DNA from: Adiantum capillus-veneris
Lineage: Eukaryota > Streptophyta > Polypodiopsida > Polypodiales > Pteridaceae
NCBI GenBank assembly: GCA_014529385.2
Contig: CM043971.1
Coordinates: 24,838,769-24,902,768, forward strand
Length of the DNA stretch: 64,000 nt
Reading direction: 5' to 3'
This document shows, piece by piece, positions 28,840 to 39,338 of the stretch. Both the position numbers and the translations under genes were made by a program. Under the pieces are notes generated by a model. It saw only the letters and a list, made by a program, of their open reading frames with translations, did no database searches and was not told the origin of the DNA. Each line of letters opens with the position of its first letter. Positions within the stretch are counted from its first letter, which is position 1.

Positions 28840-29254
28840 TTAATGGGTAGGATGGCACCCCCCTCCTTTGTGTAACAATATGTTAGTCAAGTGAGTTTTA
28901 GTAGAATGATCAACTTTAAACTCAAACGCATACACTTGTAGCTCCATGTTCCACTTTAAGATGCACTTTCTATGCTTAAAATTTTGTACTACATCAAACA
29001 TGAGATTTAATGTGGTCAACACAAATAACTTATGTGGCAAGAAATGTGTCTTAAACTTGAGACAATAAAGAACCAATGCAAATACCCACTGTTCCATTTT
29101 TGTGTAGGAGAACTTGCTTACATTTTTCATCTTGGCTTGAAGTTTCTACCCTACTTTTGCAAAAGGGACAATCCAAAATCCATTGGTCCCACAATAGTAG
29201 ATACATAAAAAATAGACTATAAACCAAGGGGTTTACTACTGGTAAAGCACACAA
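28840..29254 (-). pseudogene. RT-linked RNase H, Tat-like
   Basis: The minus-strand frame reads KFSYTKMEQWVFALVLYCLK, THFLPHKLFVLTTLNLMFDV and YAFEFKVDHSTKTHLTNILL. This is the YxxxExxxLAxxxxxxKxRxY, TDxxxL and ADxLS series of gypsy RNase H. The upstream RT is missing beyond about 29254. It is followed directly by the second RNase H and then integrase, the Tat order. Confidence 0.7.
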
Positions 29255-30625
29255 TAACTCGTTGATACCTTCAAAATCCTATTGCATGTCTTCACCTCCT
29301 AGATTATTGCAAAAGAAACACCAAACTCCACACTTTTGGACTCTTTGGTATAGCCTTAACCACAATGGAACTAATATAGTGTCAGATTGTCTTACGGATG
29401 ACGTACCTTCTTCCCTCAATTCCTTCTTACGGAATGATGTACCTTCCTCCCCCAATTCCTTGCACACATGCATCCATGGAGATGTCAAAAATTCCATAGA
29501 CTCTACCAAGTGCCAAGTTGAAGAAAAGAAACCCAAATTCACTCCCTCACACACTAAAAAACAGGAAGCAAACAAGTTTGAAGGACTACACTAGACCAAT
29601 AAGAAGAAACCTTGTCTCTTCCACATGAAAAGAGCTAAGAGTGCTGATAATTTGTCAACTAGCTTGCCAATCACAAAAACCATTTTTTCTCTTTCATTTA
29701 CCACTTTTTTTTCCTAGATTTGGTCATTTTATCAGCTATATTGGCCAAAAATTTTATCCATAAAAGCATTCTCGATGGAAAAAATATCGAACAATGTCAA
29801 AAAATCTTGAAATTTTGTTAGTCATCATCCTTGGTAGACAAAGTATCATCTTCATACATCATCATTCCTTTTTGGGCTACTTGGTGGCATGATTCCATAC
29901 CCATGTATGCAACTTTTCATATCTAGGCAATGTCTGTGAGGCCGCAAACTATTACACAAAACAAGTGCATCATTGGTTTCCTTTTGCACCTTCCATACTT
30001 TCAAAGACTTTTAGATATCTTGATAGCCTCAAAATCTGTCAACACATCTAGGGCATTGTGTGCTAAAAAAAATATATACATGATCATAACCGCATACACG
30101 TATCTAGGGCCCAATCCGACTACTACCATGCTATCATAAAACAATTTTTTCTTCACTCTATAAACTTCATTAAGGTGTTTCTCTCATTAATCAAATCATT
30201 AGGAGCACTTTTGCTTGTTTCCAAACTCATCGCAAACCACCATGCCAGGAGCTACACTGCAAAATCCATAGCTTGAAGTTGTGTAGGGTGGATTTGAATT
30301 TCATATAAAGCATCAAACATCTCCAAAATTCTTCTACCGCCCCCAAGGAAATACTTTGCAAAAAACACTAATGATGTCCATACATGCATGTACACTTGTT
30401 TGTACACTTGTTGTGTATATATCCACTACTATCTACCTGCCAATAATACCTTATCAATGTCTCAAAAGACAAGGTTATGTGACCATGGCAACACATGAAA
30501 CCGTCTTTGTAATAACACTTATTTTAGTAATAGAAATTTTTTGAAGAAAAATTTGTCATTTTAGAGTTTCTCCACAATTTAGGAGTAAATTTAGTTTATT
30601 TTCCTTTGATTTCAAATTTTTACAT
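29255..30625. other. No gene seen
   Basis: This stretch holds only short frames without recognisable domains. A 35-bp tandem duplication lies at 29391-29460. The rest looks like eroded repeat DNA. Confidence 0.4.
29391..29460 (+). repeat. 35-bp tandem duplication
   Basis: CTTACGGATGACGTACCTTC... at 29391 is repeated at 29426 as CTTACGGAATGATGTACCTT... with a few substitutions, both ending in CCAATTCCTT or TCAATTCCTT. Confidence 0.85.
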
Positions 30626-30731
30626 GAGGGCACACTTTGGGGCCAGTTTTAAAGGTGTTAAGCTCAAAGTTTCGCCACGAGGGCACAGTTTGGGGATCAG
30701 TTTTGAGGGTGTTAAGCTCAAAATTTGGAAA
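30626..30731 (+). repeat. 53-bp tandem duplication
   Basis: GAGGGCACACTTTGGGG...GTGTTAAGCTCAAAGTTT is repeated from 30679 as GAGGGCACAGTTTGGGG...GTGTTAAGCTCAAAATTT. It lies in AT-rich LTR-like DNA preceding the eroded gag at 31470. Confidence 0.85.
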
Positions 30732-31469
30732 CTTTTTGTATGTAGGAAACGTAGTCCTAAACACAAAGAAATATATTTCTTCTTTGAATATTTTTAGATT
30801 CCATCATTTTGATGGTCGTTTCAGCCCATAGATTAATGAAGAAGTGAGAAAATACTGTTTTACATCGTTTTTGTAGAAATTGCCAATGTGAACATTAAAT
30901 TTTGGAGAATCGGAGCAAGATGCGACTTTTTGATGTCACATGACTATTCAAGAGCTCCACAAGACAAACAATTTCATATGAGATGGTCATGGATAGATTT
31001 AGAGGAATTTGGGGGCTATGGATCGATGAATATGGCCAAAATTTTAGGACTTAAAAAAGCATTTCTTTAATCTTTTACAGATTCACACGTGTAAGATATT
31101 TTTAGTGTCGTGTTGAGTTTCTGTATAGGATGCCTCTTTTCAGCCCTATTTTTTTCTACTTTGCTAAAGATAGAAGTTTGGATACAAAAAAGGCACTTCT
31201 TGGCTACCTATTATGGGAGACAATCTCTATAATTAGAAAAGGATGCACGATTGTGATTGTGATTGTAAGTGTCATTTTGATTGAGATCTTGATTGAGAGT
31301 GAGATGGCTCAAGGATGGTCTCGCCTGAGGTTATGATACAAGCTATACTCTTCTTGTAATCACTATCTTACATCAATATAGATTCTCTATTTTGTTTGTC
31401 TATTCTATGCACTCTATATTTTGCAATTCAATCTATTTTTCTCTCTTGTATCGCATCAGAAGCAGAAGA

Positions 31470-32165
31470 CAAATGATGACAATGATGATGCACAAGAAGT
31501 AGCAGTCAAACAAGTCTTCAAGAAGGCTAAACTTAATGAATTTGATGGCATATGAAAGATATGTTAAGATTTGGAAGCATGGGTGGAAGAACTCAAAAAA
31601 TTCTTTGCCCGATGGGGTTTTTTTGAAGAACTGAAGGCAAAGATTTCTAACTTTCAACTTTGTAGCATATCAAAGCTATGGTAGAAATCATACATGTAGA
31701 CTTGTACGGATTAAAGTGTGTTTGCAAGGAAGGAATTGCATGCATAGATAGAGAAAAGTTATTTCTCGTTTCACCACAATATGGAGAAGAAGATGAAATT
31801 TTATGGTTTAAGTAACATAAATCCAACAAACCAATTCTCACCATGGATGGATATAAAGAGAAATTTATGTGTTTACATAAATATTATCCAAAGGTGACGA
31901 GCAATGTATTAAAGATGAAGTTTATTGAGGGTTTATGAGACATGTTGAAGTCTCAAGTGAAGGGTGCAAGTTGTGTTTATTTCCAGATGCTATGGTAGTG
32001 ACAAAAAGTTACGAGAAGTGGGAAAAATTTAACTAGACTAGGAGGATGATTTTGATGGGCCATTGTTCAATTATGGCTAGAAAAATTCTTCAAAACCTGC
32101 CAATTAATCTTTTCTTAATCAACAAGGTAACAATGTACAGCAGTGAGGATGGGTTTCCTAACCTC
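31470..32165 (+). pseudogene. Eroded Ty3/gypsy-type gag
   Basis: The broken plus frame reads KKAKLNEFDGI, LEAWVEELKKFFARWGFFEE and LKAKISNFQLCSISKLW, then EKSYFSFHHNMEKKMKFYGL. This resembles the F-x-G-x-x-(x)-x-W-x-x-x-x-E-x-F-F and A-x-x-x-L-x-x-x-A-x-x-W-W pattern of gag capsid domains. There are many stops. A weak primer-site-like CATCAGAAGC (31454-31463) lies just upstream, after AT-rich LTR-like DNA. The sequence ends at about 32165, where the element B LTR begins, so B probably inserted into it. Confidence 0.45.
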
Positions 32166-32175
32166 ACTGTTCACT

Positions 32176-32239
32176 TAATATTGTAGACATAGCGAGAACC
32201 ACGAACATAATATTGTAGACATAGCGAGAACCACGAACA
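32176..32239 (-). repeat. 32-bp perfect tandem duplication in LTR of element B
   Basis: Two identical 32-bp units (32176-32207, 32208-32239; plus strand TAATATTGTAGACATAGCG...) lie near the LTR end. Being identical in an otherwise eroded element, the duplication is recent. Confidence 0.95.
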
Positions 32240-32493
32240 TAAGTTGACTCGGCTAGTGCATAAAGGCTACAAGCTACAGGGTCTTGGGAAACAACAGAAA
32301 ACTTGCATCTAGCACGAGCTACACTCAAATGATCTAAGTCATCAAAAGCTAATCACTAATTGGTAAACAAAACATGATTGTTACAGCATCAAACGACATT
32401 CGAATGTTACAAAACTTCTAGGACAAGTATATAAAACCTAAGCCCACATGCTTATGGTCTCAAATCTCACTTTTGATGAAGTGCAAAAAACGC

Positions 32494-32503
32494 GATTATT
32501 AAC
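32494..32503 (-). promoter_or_regulatory. Palindrome half-site in the LTR of element B
   Basis: On the minus strand GTTAATAATC, nine of ten bases matching the left arm (GTAAATAATC) of this element's own array palindromes, followed by GC and, after a short T-run, TTGCAC. There is no right arm. Its position (+551) corresponds to the element A half-site (+568). Confidence 0.75.
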
Positions 32504-32834
32504 AGCAATGAGATTTTGACCTAGTCGTTTTTGACCCCAAATACATCTAAATGCTTAGCAAATGATGCCTCAATACCCTGCCTATGCTTACTTTATGATT
32601 TCCTAGCTTAAATTCCTACTTATGATGAAATTAGGCCGTGTGTTAGCAATGCCAAAATCTATGATTTACCATGATATGTTTATGTCAATGCGTAGAGCTC
32701 TTACCTCTGGTTGCAATGCAACAGACGGAACTGCAATGTGACAATAGACAAGGGAGAAGGAGAGAAGTGAGCGCCGTTAGCTCACGCTGTGTATTTCTCA
32801 TCCAAAAACCTAATAATAACTTTACAAAAATTGG

Positions 32835-32842
32835 CTTTTATA
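32835..32842 (-). promoter_or_regulatory. LTR TATA box, element B
   Basis: TATAAAAG on the minus strand, 212 bp into the LTR, in the context GGTATAAAAGCC. The element A LTR has TATATATA at 199 bp. Confidence 0.7.
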
Positions 32843-33054
32843 CCTTATCCAAGGTTTCTTTGGTCAAAAACTAATCATGTGGGAGCTCTAACTAAGGATA
32901 CATTGATACAATCTGGAAGCTTATAGCTCCGGCTCATCGATTACAATTTCCACTTGGCAAATAGGAGTTAAAATATTCCAGATTTGTCAAAAGAATAAGT
33001 ATTTTTACAATAAAGCTCCCAAAAAATATTACATGGGTTAGATTGTTGCTAACA

Positions 33055-33068
33055 TTCCTCCCCTCCTT
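33055..33068 (-). promoter_or_regulatory. Polypurine tract of element B
   Basis: On the minus strand AAGGAGGGGAGGAA, immediately before the LTR start TGTTAG and 25 nt after the ORF3 stop. It is nearly identical to the element A tract. Confidence 0.9.
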
Positions 33069-33093
33069 GACTATGTCATTCCTTGACGCAGTT

Positions 33094-36000
33094 TCATGGA
33101 TTGAAATAGTCTTTGGGTTGACGGCCGGTGAGGTGGTCTTCAAGTGCTTGAAGTGCTTTTTGATATCTGATCCGCCGTTCTTTCTCAAGGACTTGCAAAA
33201 ACTGAATAGTGACTTTATTTTTGAGTTCTATGGCTGAATAGCCAACAAACCTTGCTGTCAAATTGTTGAGCACTAGCCCAAAAATCTTTGTACACCATGT
33301 AAAGAATCCTATGTAAAAAGCTTCTTTGAATGCCAATATATTGCTTGATGGCAAGAACATACATCTGGCATAGAAGTCGTAAAAGACTTCATAGCACAAG
33401 CCTTTGTTACCTTCTAAGAATGACATCCATGGGGATCCTACTTGCTTAGGCTCATGAAAAACTTGGATGCATGTGAACAACATTCTGCAGATTTTATATA
33501 GCATTGCACATGAGAAGGCAGGGAGGCTCTGGAAGAAGTTCATGGTGCTCGTTAGGGTTTTCACCATGTATTCCTCAGTTGTTGGTCCTTGATCTAGAGC
33601 TGGAAGTTTTGGGTAGTTGAGCCAAGTTGTCCTTTTCTTCTTTAATGCTTTGTGCCCTTGCCATGTACTTACCCTTAATACATGACAAAGTGTCGGGTCT
33701 TTTTGAATTGATGCACATGCCCTTGTAAATAAGAAAAGATACCTTGAGTTTTTGTTGAGCCAATTCTTTCTCCATTTGGGGTGGAGAGCATCTGACCCCT
33801 CTTCTTGCATATCCTTGTAAAGTGTTTCTTTTACTTGTAGTAGCTCCACCTTTATCAAAGGGTAGGGCAACGACTGTTGATGCCATTGAGAATTGATTTG
33901 GTTGGAGTGAACTGTGTTTCATTGATAGGGTGAAGAACTCTAAAATCCCAACCCATTTTCACTTTCCATTCAACATCCACTTCATGAACAATTTGCTCTT
34001 TAAGTGCATATTCTTCAGCTTTAGAGAGATGGACCATTGGCACTTGTTCTTCTTCAGTGATTGGTAATTGGAATTCAAAACTTCTTGTCCACCCTTATAT
34101 TGATCGTGCTACCATTTTTGCAAAGGAGACTGATGGTATGTCTAGATTTGGTTACTTGCTCCTCCTGAGCTTCCATATTCCCTTCTCTCGGCAGCTGGTT
34201 GGCTCTCTTTACATCCTCTATCTCTTTAAGCAAGTGCTCTTCTCTTTGTATCTCCATTAAGAAAAGGTACCGTCTTTGTGCCTATTCCAGCTTCAACTCA
34301 AGTTTCAGGTCTTTGTTCCTCTTTTACAAGGTCTTGTAAACTTAATCTGTCCCCTTGAGTGAAGCTACGACTGGGTTTTCCTTGATTTGCTTTAGGAATA
34401 CCGCTTGGTCATTGATTCTCTGCTCTGAGTATTGCAAAGAGGCATCCACTACATTTAACTATACTTGGAGCTTTTGTATTGACTGAGTACTGCTCAAAAG
34501 TTTGTTTGTTACTTCAGTCAATTGTTGGTCCTTGCTTTTACATGCATCTGATAGCTTTGTGAGAAGCTATCCTAAATCTTCGATCTCTTTTTGTTGCTTT
34601 TCCTTGACACTTTGGTGTTGCTCTGCTTCATTTTTGAGCTCTTTGATCTGGCCTTGAATATTCTCAATGATGTTCATCCTATCTTCAAGCTCGCCTTGGA
34701 GAGCGTCAATCACTTGTTCCAACTCTTGAGCTTTAGCACTGCGGCTAAGAGTTTTTGTTTGCATTTTCTCTGTCATCATCTGCACTGCTTTGTATATTCG
34801 TTAACCTGGATGATAACTTCATCAGCTATTTCCCATTCTTTAGATTCTACCTGAGGGTGCTTAGAAGGTCCAGTAGATTCAGCTTGCGGCTCTTTAGATG
34901 GTTTAACGGATTCTGCTTGAGGTTTTGTAGATGCTTCAGCTAATTCTACTTGTGGTGTTGTAGAAGTTCCAGTCACATCTTTGTCTTTTTCCTTGGCCTG
35001 TTCATAACTGGCTTCCTTCTCTTGTTTCTCTTATTCTTTTGTTTCCTTGCCTTCATTGGATTTGTCAGTTGGTGAAGGGCTTAGACTATGACATGGTTGA
35101 TCTTCTTGTTTGGTAGAGGGTGAAGCTGGTCTTGGAGACATCTCTCCTTGTTCATGTTGTGGTTCAGTCTGTTGTGAAGCTTCTGTTTGCTTTTGTTGCA
35201 CATTTGACTCTTCTCTTGCTTTTCTTTGCACTTCTAGAGATTCTTGTATCTTCAAGGCTTCGACTTTTGCATACATTCTCTTGAGCAGATCCTTCGGATC
35301 TTCTTGGATCTTCTTCTCGGGGTTCTTGGTCCTAGGACCCTTGATTTCCTTTGGACTCCATGATTTCAGGTTCTCTCCTATAACTTGGCAACTTCTTTCA
35401 TAAGATTCTCTCTCTCTTTTGAACCTTGCTTTTTTTTTTAGGTTCTTCCTGATGGGCTACCATTGCTTTTCTCTTCATTTCTTCTCTCCTTGCCCTTTTT
35501 TCTTCATTGTCAAAGCTCTCTTCACTGCTATGGGCTTCAGGTGAGCTTTCTGCTGATTCTTCATCTGATTTATAGATTCTTTTTTCCTTTGATCTAGTGG
35601 CTCGTGGAGAGAGTTGAGTTGTAATTATCCATATATTTTGATTTGGGACTGGCAGAAAGTTATCGGCCATCCCAATGGCATGGTATGCAATCCGGGTTAG
35701 AGATTTTGGAGATCCTAGATATGTTCCTCTTCCTTTCTTCTTTGTGCTCTCAAGTGTTGTAAGCACATACTAAGCATGATCTATTGTTTGTCTTATTGTT
35801 GACTTCAATATCTGCATGAAGGTAGTTGCAACCGCATGATTTGGAGTAGTGTATCTTGGTGGTCTCTTTGCAAGAAAGTGAAAGTGCTAGTGAGAGAGCC
35901 AAGCGAGATCCTCCATTTGCTTTGGAATAAGGTCAAAGAAGGTGGCAGCGAAAGTTGTATCCTTTGCCAGCTGTCTTCCTATCTGTGGTCCTCATTGTCA

Positions 36001-36444
36001 TACCTTCAGTGGGCAGTTTTAGTGCTTCAAACACTATTTCTTTGTTAATGAACACTTTGGCTTTCTGTCCTTGTTGATCCGTGATCTGGGTAGATGCATC
36101 CTCTTTGATTGTTGACAGTAGTTTATAAGCTCTCTGGAAGTCTACTCCACATGGCTCTTGATCGTAAAATTCTCGAAGTCCTAATCTTTTGTTGGCTTCT
36201 TTTGTTGTTGGCTTTGTGGCTACATCATAAAATTCTTTGGGTAGCATTTGCAACTCTATCTCATTTCCATCTTCACTCTTGAATCTGCCGGTGAAGACTG
36301 TGGTGTTGTGTTCTTCAAGCTATTCTTTTGATAGGTAGGTTACTTTTTCCATTTTGACATAACTCTACTCCAATTGGTATGATGGAATTCTTGTAGCTTT
36401 TTTTTATGGGTCCTTCTCTTCTTTTCTTTATCAACAGCTTTCAT
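33094..36444 (-). pseudogene. ORF3 of element B: long coiled-coil protein of unknown function
   Basis: Homologue of the element A ORF3, about 1,117 codons, in several frames with stops. The start at 36444 is chosen because it corresponds to the A start (both begin with a short Lys-rich segment) and lies 5 nt after an AG. The N-terminal region has FTGRFKSEDGNEIELQMLPK, EFYDQEPCGVDFQRAYKLLS and TIKEDASTQITDQQG, against GVFKDTAGNAIELPMLLREL and EAVPTGVDIKRVWEFVTTIK in A. The middle has four PQ(A/V)E(S/L)-type repeats (about 34960-34840) and then coiled coil (VIDALQGELEDRMNIIENIQ). The C-terminal region (33870-33094) has HPKWRKNWLNKNSRYL, TWLNYPKLPAL, YMVKTLTS, CMFLPSSNILAFKEAFYIGF and CTKIFG. 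This is the best-conserved part. Confidence 0.85.
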
Positions 36445-36449
36445 TGCAC

Positions 36450-36480
36450 CTATTAGGAGAATACAATTCTAAAGTTAAAA
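36450..36480 (-). promoter_or_regulatory. Candidate 3' splice site for ORF3, element B
   Basis: On the minus strand a U-rich tract (TTGTATTCTCCTAATAG) ends in AG, followed by GTGCA and the ORF3 ATG at 36444. The 5-nt AG-to-ATG distance is the same as in element A, where the intervening bases are GATCT. Confidence 0.45.
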
Positions 36481-36630
36481 AGTTCCACAAATTCTGCTCT
36501 AAAATGCCCTGTGTCTGAATTGCTGGCAAATGATGTCCATTTTGTTTCAAATCAATTTTGGAGCATGAATAGATGTATAAAAACATGTAAAGAGCAAAAC
36601 CATTCAATCCAGGCAAAATTTGCAACCAAA

Positions 36631-36652
36631 GTAAATAATCGTGATTATTTAC
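36631..36652 (-). repeat. Palindrome B1
   Basis: Arms GTAAATAATC and GATTATTTAC surround a 2-nt centre (GT on the plus strand). The arms are perfect. It lies 187 bp upstream of the ORF3 ATG in element orientation, the same place as A4 in element A. Confidence 0.95.
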
Positions 36653-36914
36653 AAAACATGGAAATTTTTCCATATTTTTTCACTTTTGACTTCGTAGGCT
36701 TGAAGCACATGTGATTTAGATACTTTGAGTGAAGTGTGAGCTCATTTGAGTGTACAGGGTGAAAATGGTGCCAAATTTAGTCTTCAGACTCTGAAACAAT
36801 AGATATGAAGGGATTTTGGGTTTTTGTGATCAAACTTGATTGGCAAGCTTGTCACATCATGTACTTTAGTCCCATAAGGTCAAAGATGAAATTTGAACTC
36901 ATTCTGGTAAAAAT

Positions 36915-36936
36915 GTAAATAATCATGATTATTTAA
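36915..36936 (-). repeat. Palindrome B2
   Basis: The same left arm GTAAATAATC, an AT centre and right arm GATTATTTAA, with one mismatch at the outer end. It starts 284 bp from B1. Confidence 0.95.
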
Positions 36937-37178
36937 CATTTTCATTATTTGTTGCAAACTGGTTCTAGACATACAATAGACTCTCTGTGTGAGATATGGG
37001 ATGATTTGGATCAAAAAATGTGACAATTAACTCAAAATTTGGACAGAAGAGCCTTTAGTGCATTTTTTGACAAAATCTGAGATTTTCTTAATTTTTTGAG
37101 CTCATATTTTACATGTGGCATGAGATAGATGTGTACAAGTGATACATGAAGCAAAATGATGATTTTCAAGTCAATTGT

Positions 37179-37200
37179 GCACATAATCGTGATTATTGAC
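37179..37200 (-). repeat. Palindrome B3 (partly decayed)
   Basis: The inner ATAATC/GATTAT with GT centre is intact. The outer arm bases are altered (GCAC... and ...TGAC). It starts 264 bp from B2, so the ~280-bp spacing is kept. Confidence 0.85.
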
Positions 37201-39338
37201 AACAGTTGTATTTTTTGCTTGAAAAGATAATTTTATGACCTACACATCTAAAAGAAGTCCTAAATTAAGTTTTGTAATATTTGGTCGTGTTGGCATCACT
37301 TCCTGCTCTTGTCGACCATGAAATCACTGGTTTTTGTTACTACTTAGTGTGTAGAGTTGTTTGGTTACTTTTGAAGCCATGGACTTGTCCGCTACATAGC
37401 CCTGATGCTGCTCATCTAGTGTGGACTCATTCGGAGTCAGTTTGAATCCATATGTCAAATTTGATGCTTTGTAGTCTTTGAGCTATCTCTTGCTATTAGA
37501 GAGCTTTCCTTGACTTTTTTCTTGAAACCATCTAGGGACATTGTGTATAGACATTGTCTATAAGCTGCCCATGGAGTCAGAATTCAATTCTGGCATGTGG
37601 AAAAAACCTAAATTATTTACTTGGGGACCCCCTCGATCCCTGCCAAATGGTCATCTAATGATATGGAAGTGTTCTACTATCTAGGGGCATGCTACAATTC
37701 AAGTCTCGTCCAATTCGATTGAGCTGATAGGCCAGTATGGTCGTTTTTGTGTCAGAGGAATTCGTACACAACTGAGATTCTAGGGATTTTTTCTAGAACT
37801 AGACCTGCTACTTGACTATATGGAAACATTCTTTGATAAGTTTAGAACTTACCCCTCATTTCTCGTGTGAAACGGTGCTGAAAATGGGCGACGGTGGACT
37901 CCGAAAGTCGCGCATGAAGAAGGTAGAGAGCTCTCTTCTCCAAGAGTGACTAGTGGAAATGAGGTGATTTTGGGCTACCTTGGATATCTATATTCAGACT
38001 TCTCAAATTACTCAGTTAGCTCATTCTGCAAGAATTTGCCAAAATAGGCCCTAGCGGCCTAATTTAGGCCTCCCACTTCTGTTTGTCGTTTTGATTGAAA
38101 TTTTTTGTGCCTGCCCATCTTGTTCTTTTGATCATCAACATATCTTCAATTTCTCCATCTGAGCCCATTTGCTATTTATTATTAATTTTGACCTGCTTAG
38201 TGAAAAAATCAAAGAAAATAATAAAATGTACTAAAAACGAAAACTGAAAAATCAACTATTAAGAAAATGCATTGAAGAACACTATTTTATAACTTTTTGG
38301 TAGATTTTGCCCAGTGTTAGAAAAAAACCGGGGTCTAGTGTATTTTAACCGGCTGAAATTATAAAATCCCGGTTAGATTTTGAGCTTGCCTTTCAGAAAA
38401 TCGGTAAATTTACACAAGTTTTAGTGTAATTACCGGTAAAAGCTTCAAATTTTGACCTGAAAACCGAGAGCATTTCAAGTTTTCCCTTATTTTGATCGGT
38501 TAGGAAAAATGTATTTTTCTAGCCCTGATTTCGCCATTTTTAAGCTCCAATATCCAGAAAAAATAATGAAAATAAGCAAAAAAAAAAAGGGCTATTTTTT
38601 AATGTATTTTTTGATAGTATATACACTTATTACACTCATCGGGGAGATGTTATCCCATGAAATTCCCCTATTAATGATTTTTAAGGGCATTATTAGGTAA
38701 TTTTGCAAAAAAACACACGTTAACATCCAACTTTTTCCTACCTGTTCAAACATTACACTTAACTAATGAAGTTTCCTTCCACCCCTCCTAGCTGGAGTAC
38801 TCTGAGACGACTGTGTGCATGCGTTGAACAATCGTGTCTATGCATAGCCGTGGTTGGCTCTATCATGCTTTGAATGTGAATGCAATTCAAATAAGTATGT
38901 GGTGGAAGAGTTGGGTCTTGAGTAGTTAACTCAATGGTTTTCGTGGTCGAGGTTTCTTGTTGCTGTTAGCATATTTTGTAATTTGTGTGCTCTTTGTCTA
39001 ATTGTACCATCTGGATGCTTTGGCCCACTAATTTCCTGAGTTGTAGGTATCAATGATGATGGTTGCTGAGATTTAACTCTCCATTGGTATTTTGGTTTTT
39101 TGTTGATGAACTGTTGTGGTTGCGTGTTTTGAGATTTAACTTTCCACTAATTCATCGGCTTTACAACTTGTGGAGAAGATAAATGCTCCTTTGGTTTCCA
39201 AACCCATCTAGTGCTAGATTCTCTTCTGAAAGATGTTTTTCTCTAAGTTGTTAGATGTGAAACTTTTTTTAGTATGGTAGATGAGATTTTGGGCACCCGA
39301 ATTTGAGACGGATTGTCCTTGATTTGTGATTTTGGTAC
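37201..39338 (-). other. Element B non-coding spacer between PR2 and palindrome array
   Basis: About 2.1 kb without a credible ORF. It carries the AAGCAGGTCAAAA block (minus strand, 38199-38187) and the CACCTCATTT...GAGAGCT block (about 37975-37920) shared with element A. It also holds one copy of a ~215-bp repeat (38312-38526) whose inverted partner is at 45818-46035. An AATTATTTAC arm-like decamer at 37611-37620 may be a remnant half-site. Confidence 0.6.
38312..38526 (+). repeat. Inverted repeat, left copy
   Basis: It begins AGTGTTAGAAAAAAACCGGG, contains GTATTTTAACCGGCTGA and TTTTGAGCTTGCCTTTC, and ends TGTATTTTTCTAGCCC. The reverse complement of 45818-46035 matches along the whole length with moderate divergence. 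The TGTTAG near its start resembles an LTR start. Confidence 0.85.

Larger units (their letters stand above)
32168..33054 (-). repeat. 3' LTR of element B (887 bp)
   Basis: In minus orientation it starts TGTTAGCAAC just after the polypurine tract and ends GTGAACA (TGTTCAC on plus, 32168-32174). It has a TATA box at +212, a palindrome half-site at +551 and a GTTCTCGCTATG block near the end that matches element A (GTTCTCGCTGTG). Its distal part holds a perfect 32-bp tandem duplication. Length (887 versus 931 bp) and signal spacing agree with the A LTR although overall sequence is different. Confidence 0.75.

Noticed and set aside
37611-37620. Fourth palindrome of element B
   Set aside because: Only an arm-like AATTATTTAC is present, without a partner arm and off the ~280-bp pitch. 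It is kept as a possible remnant only.
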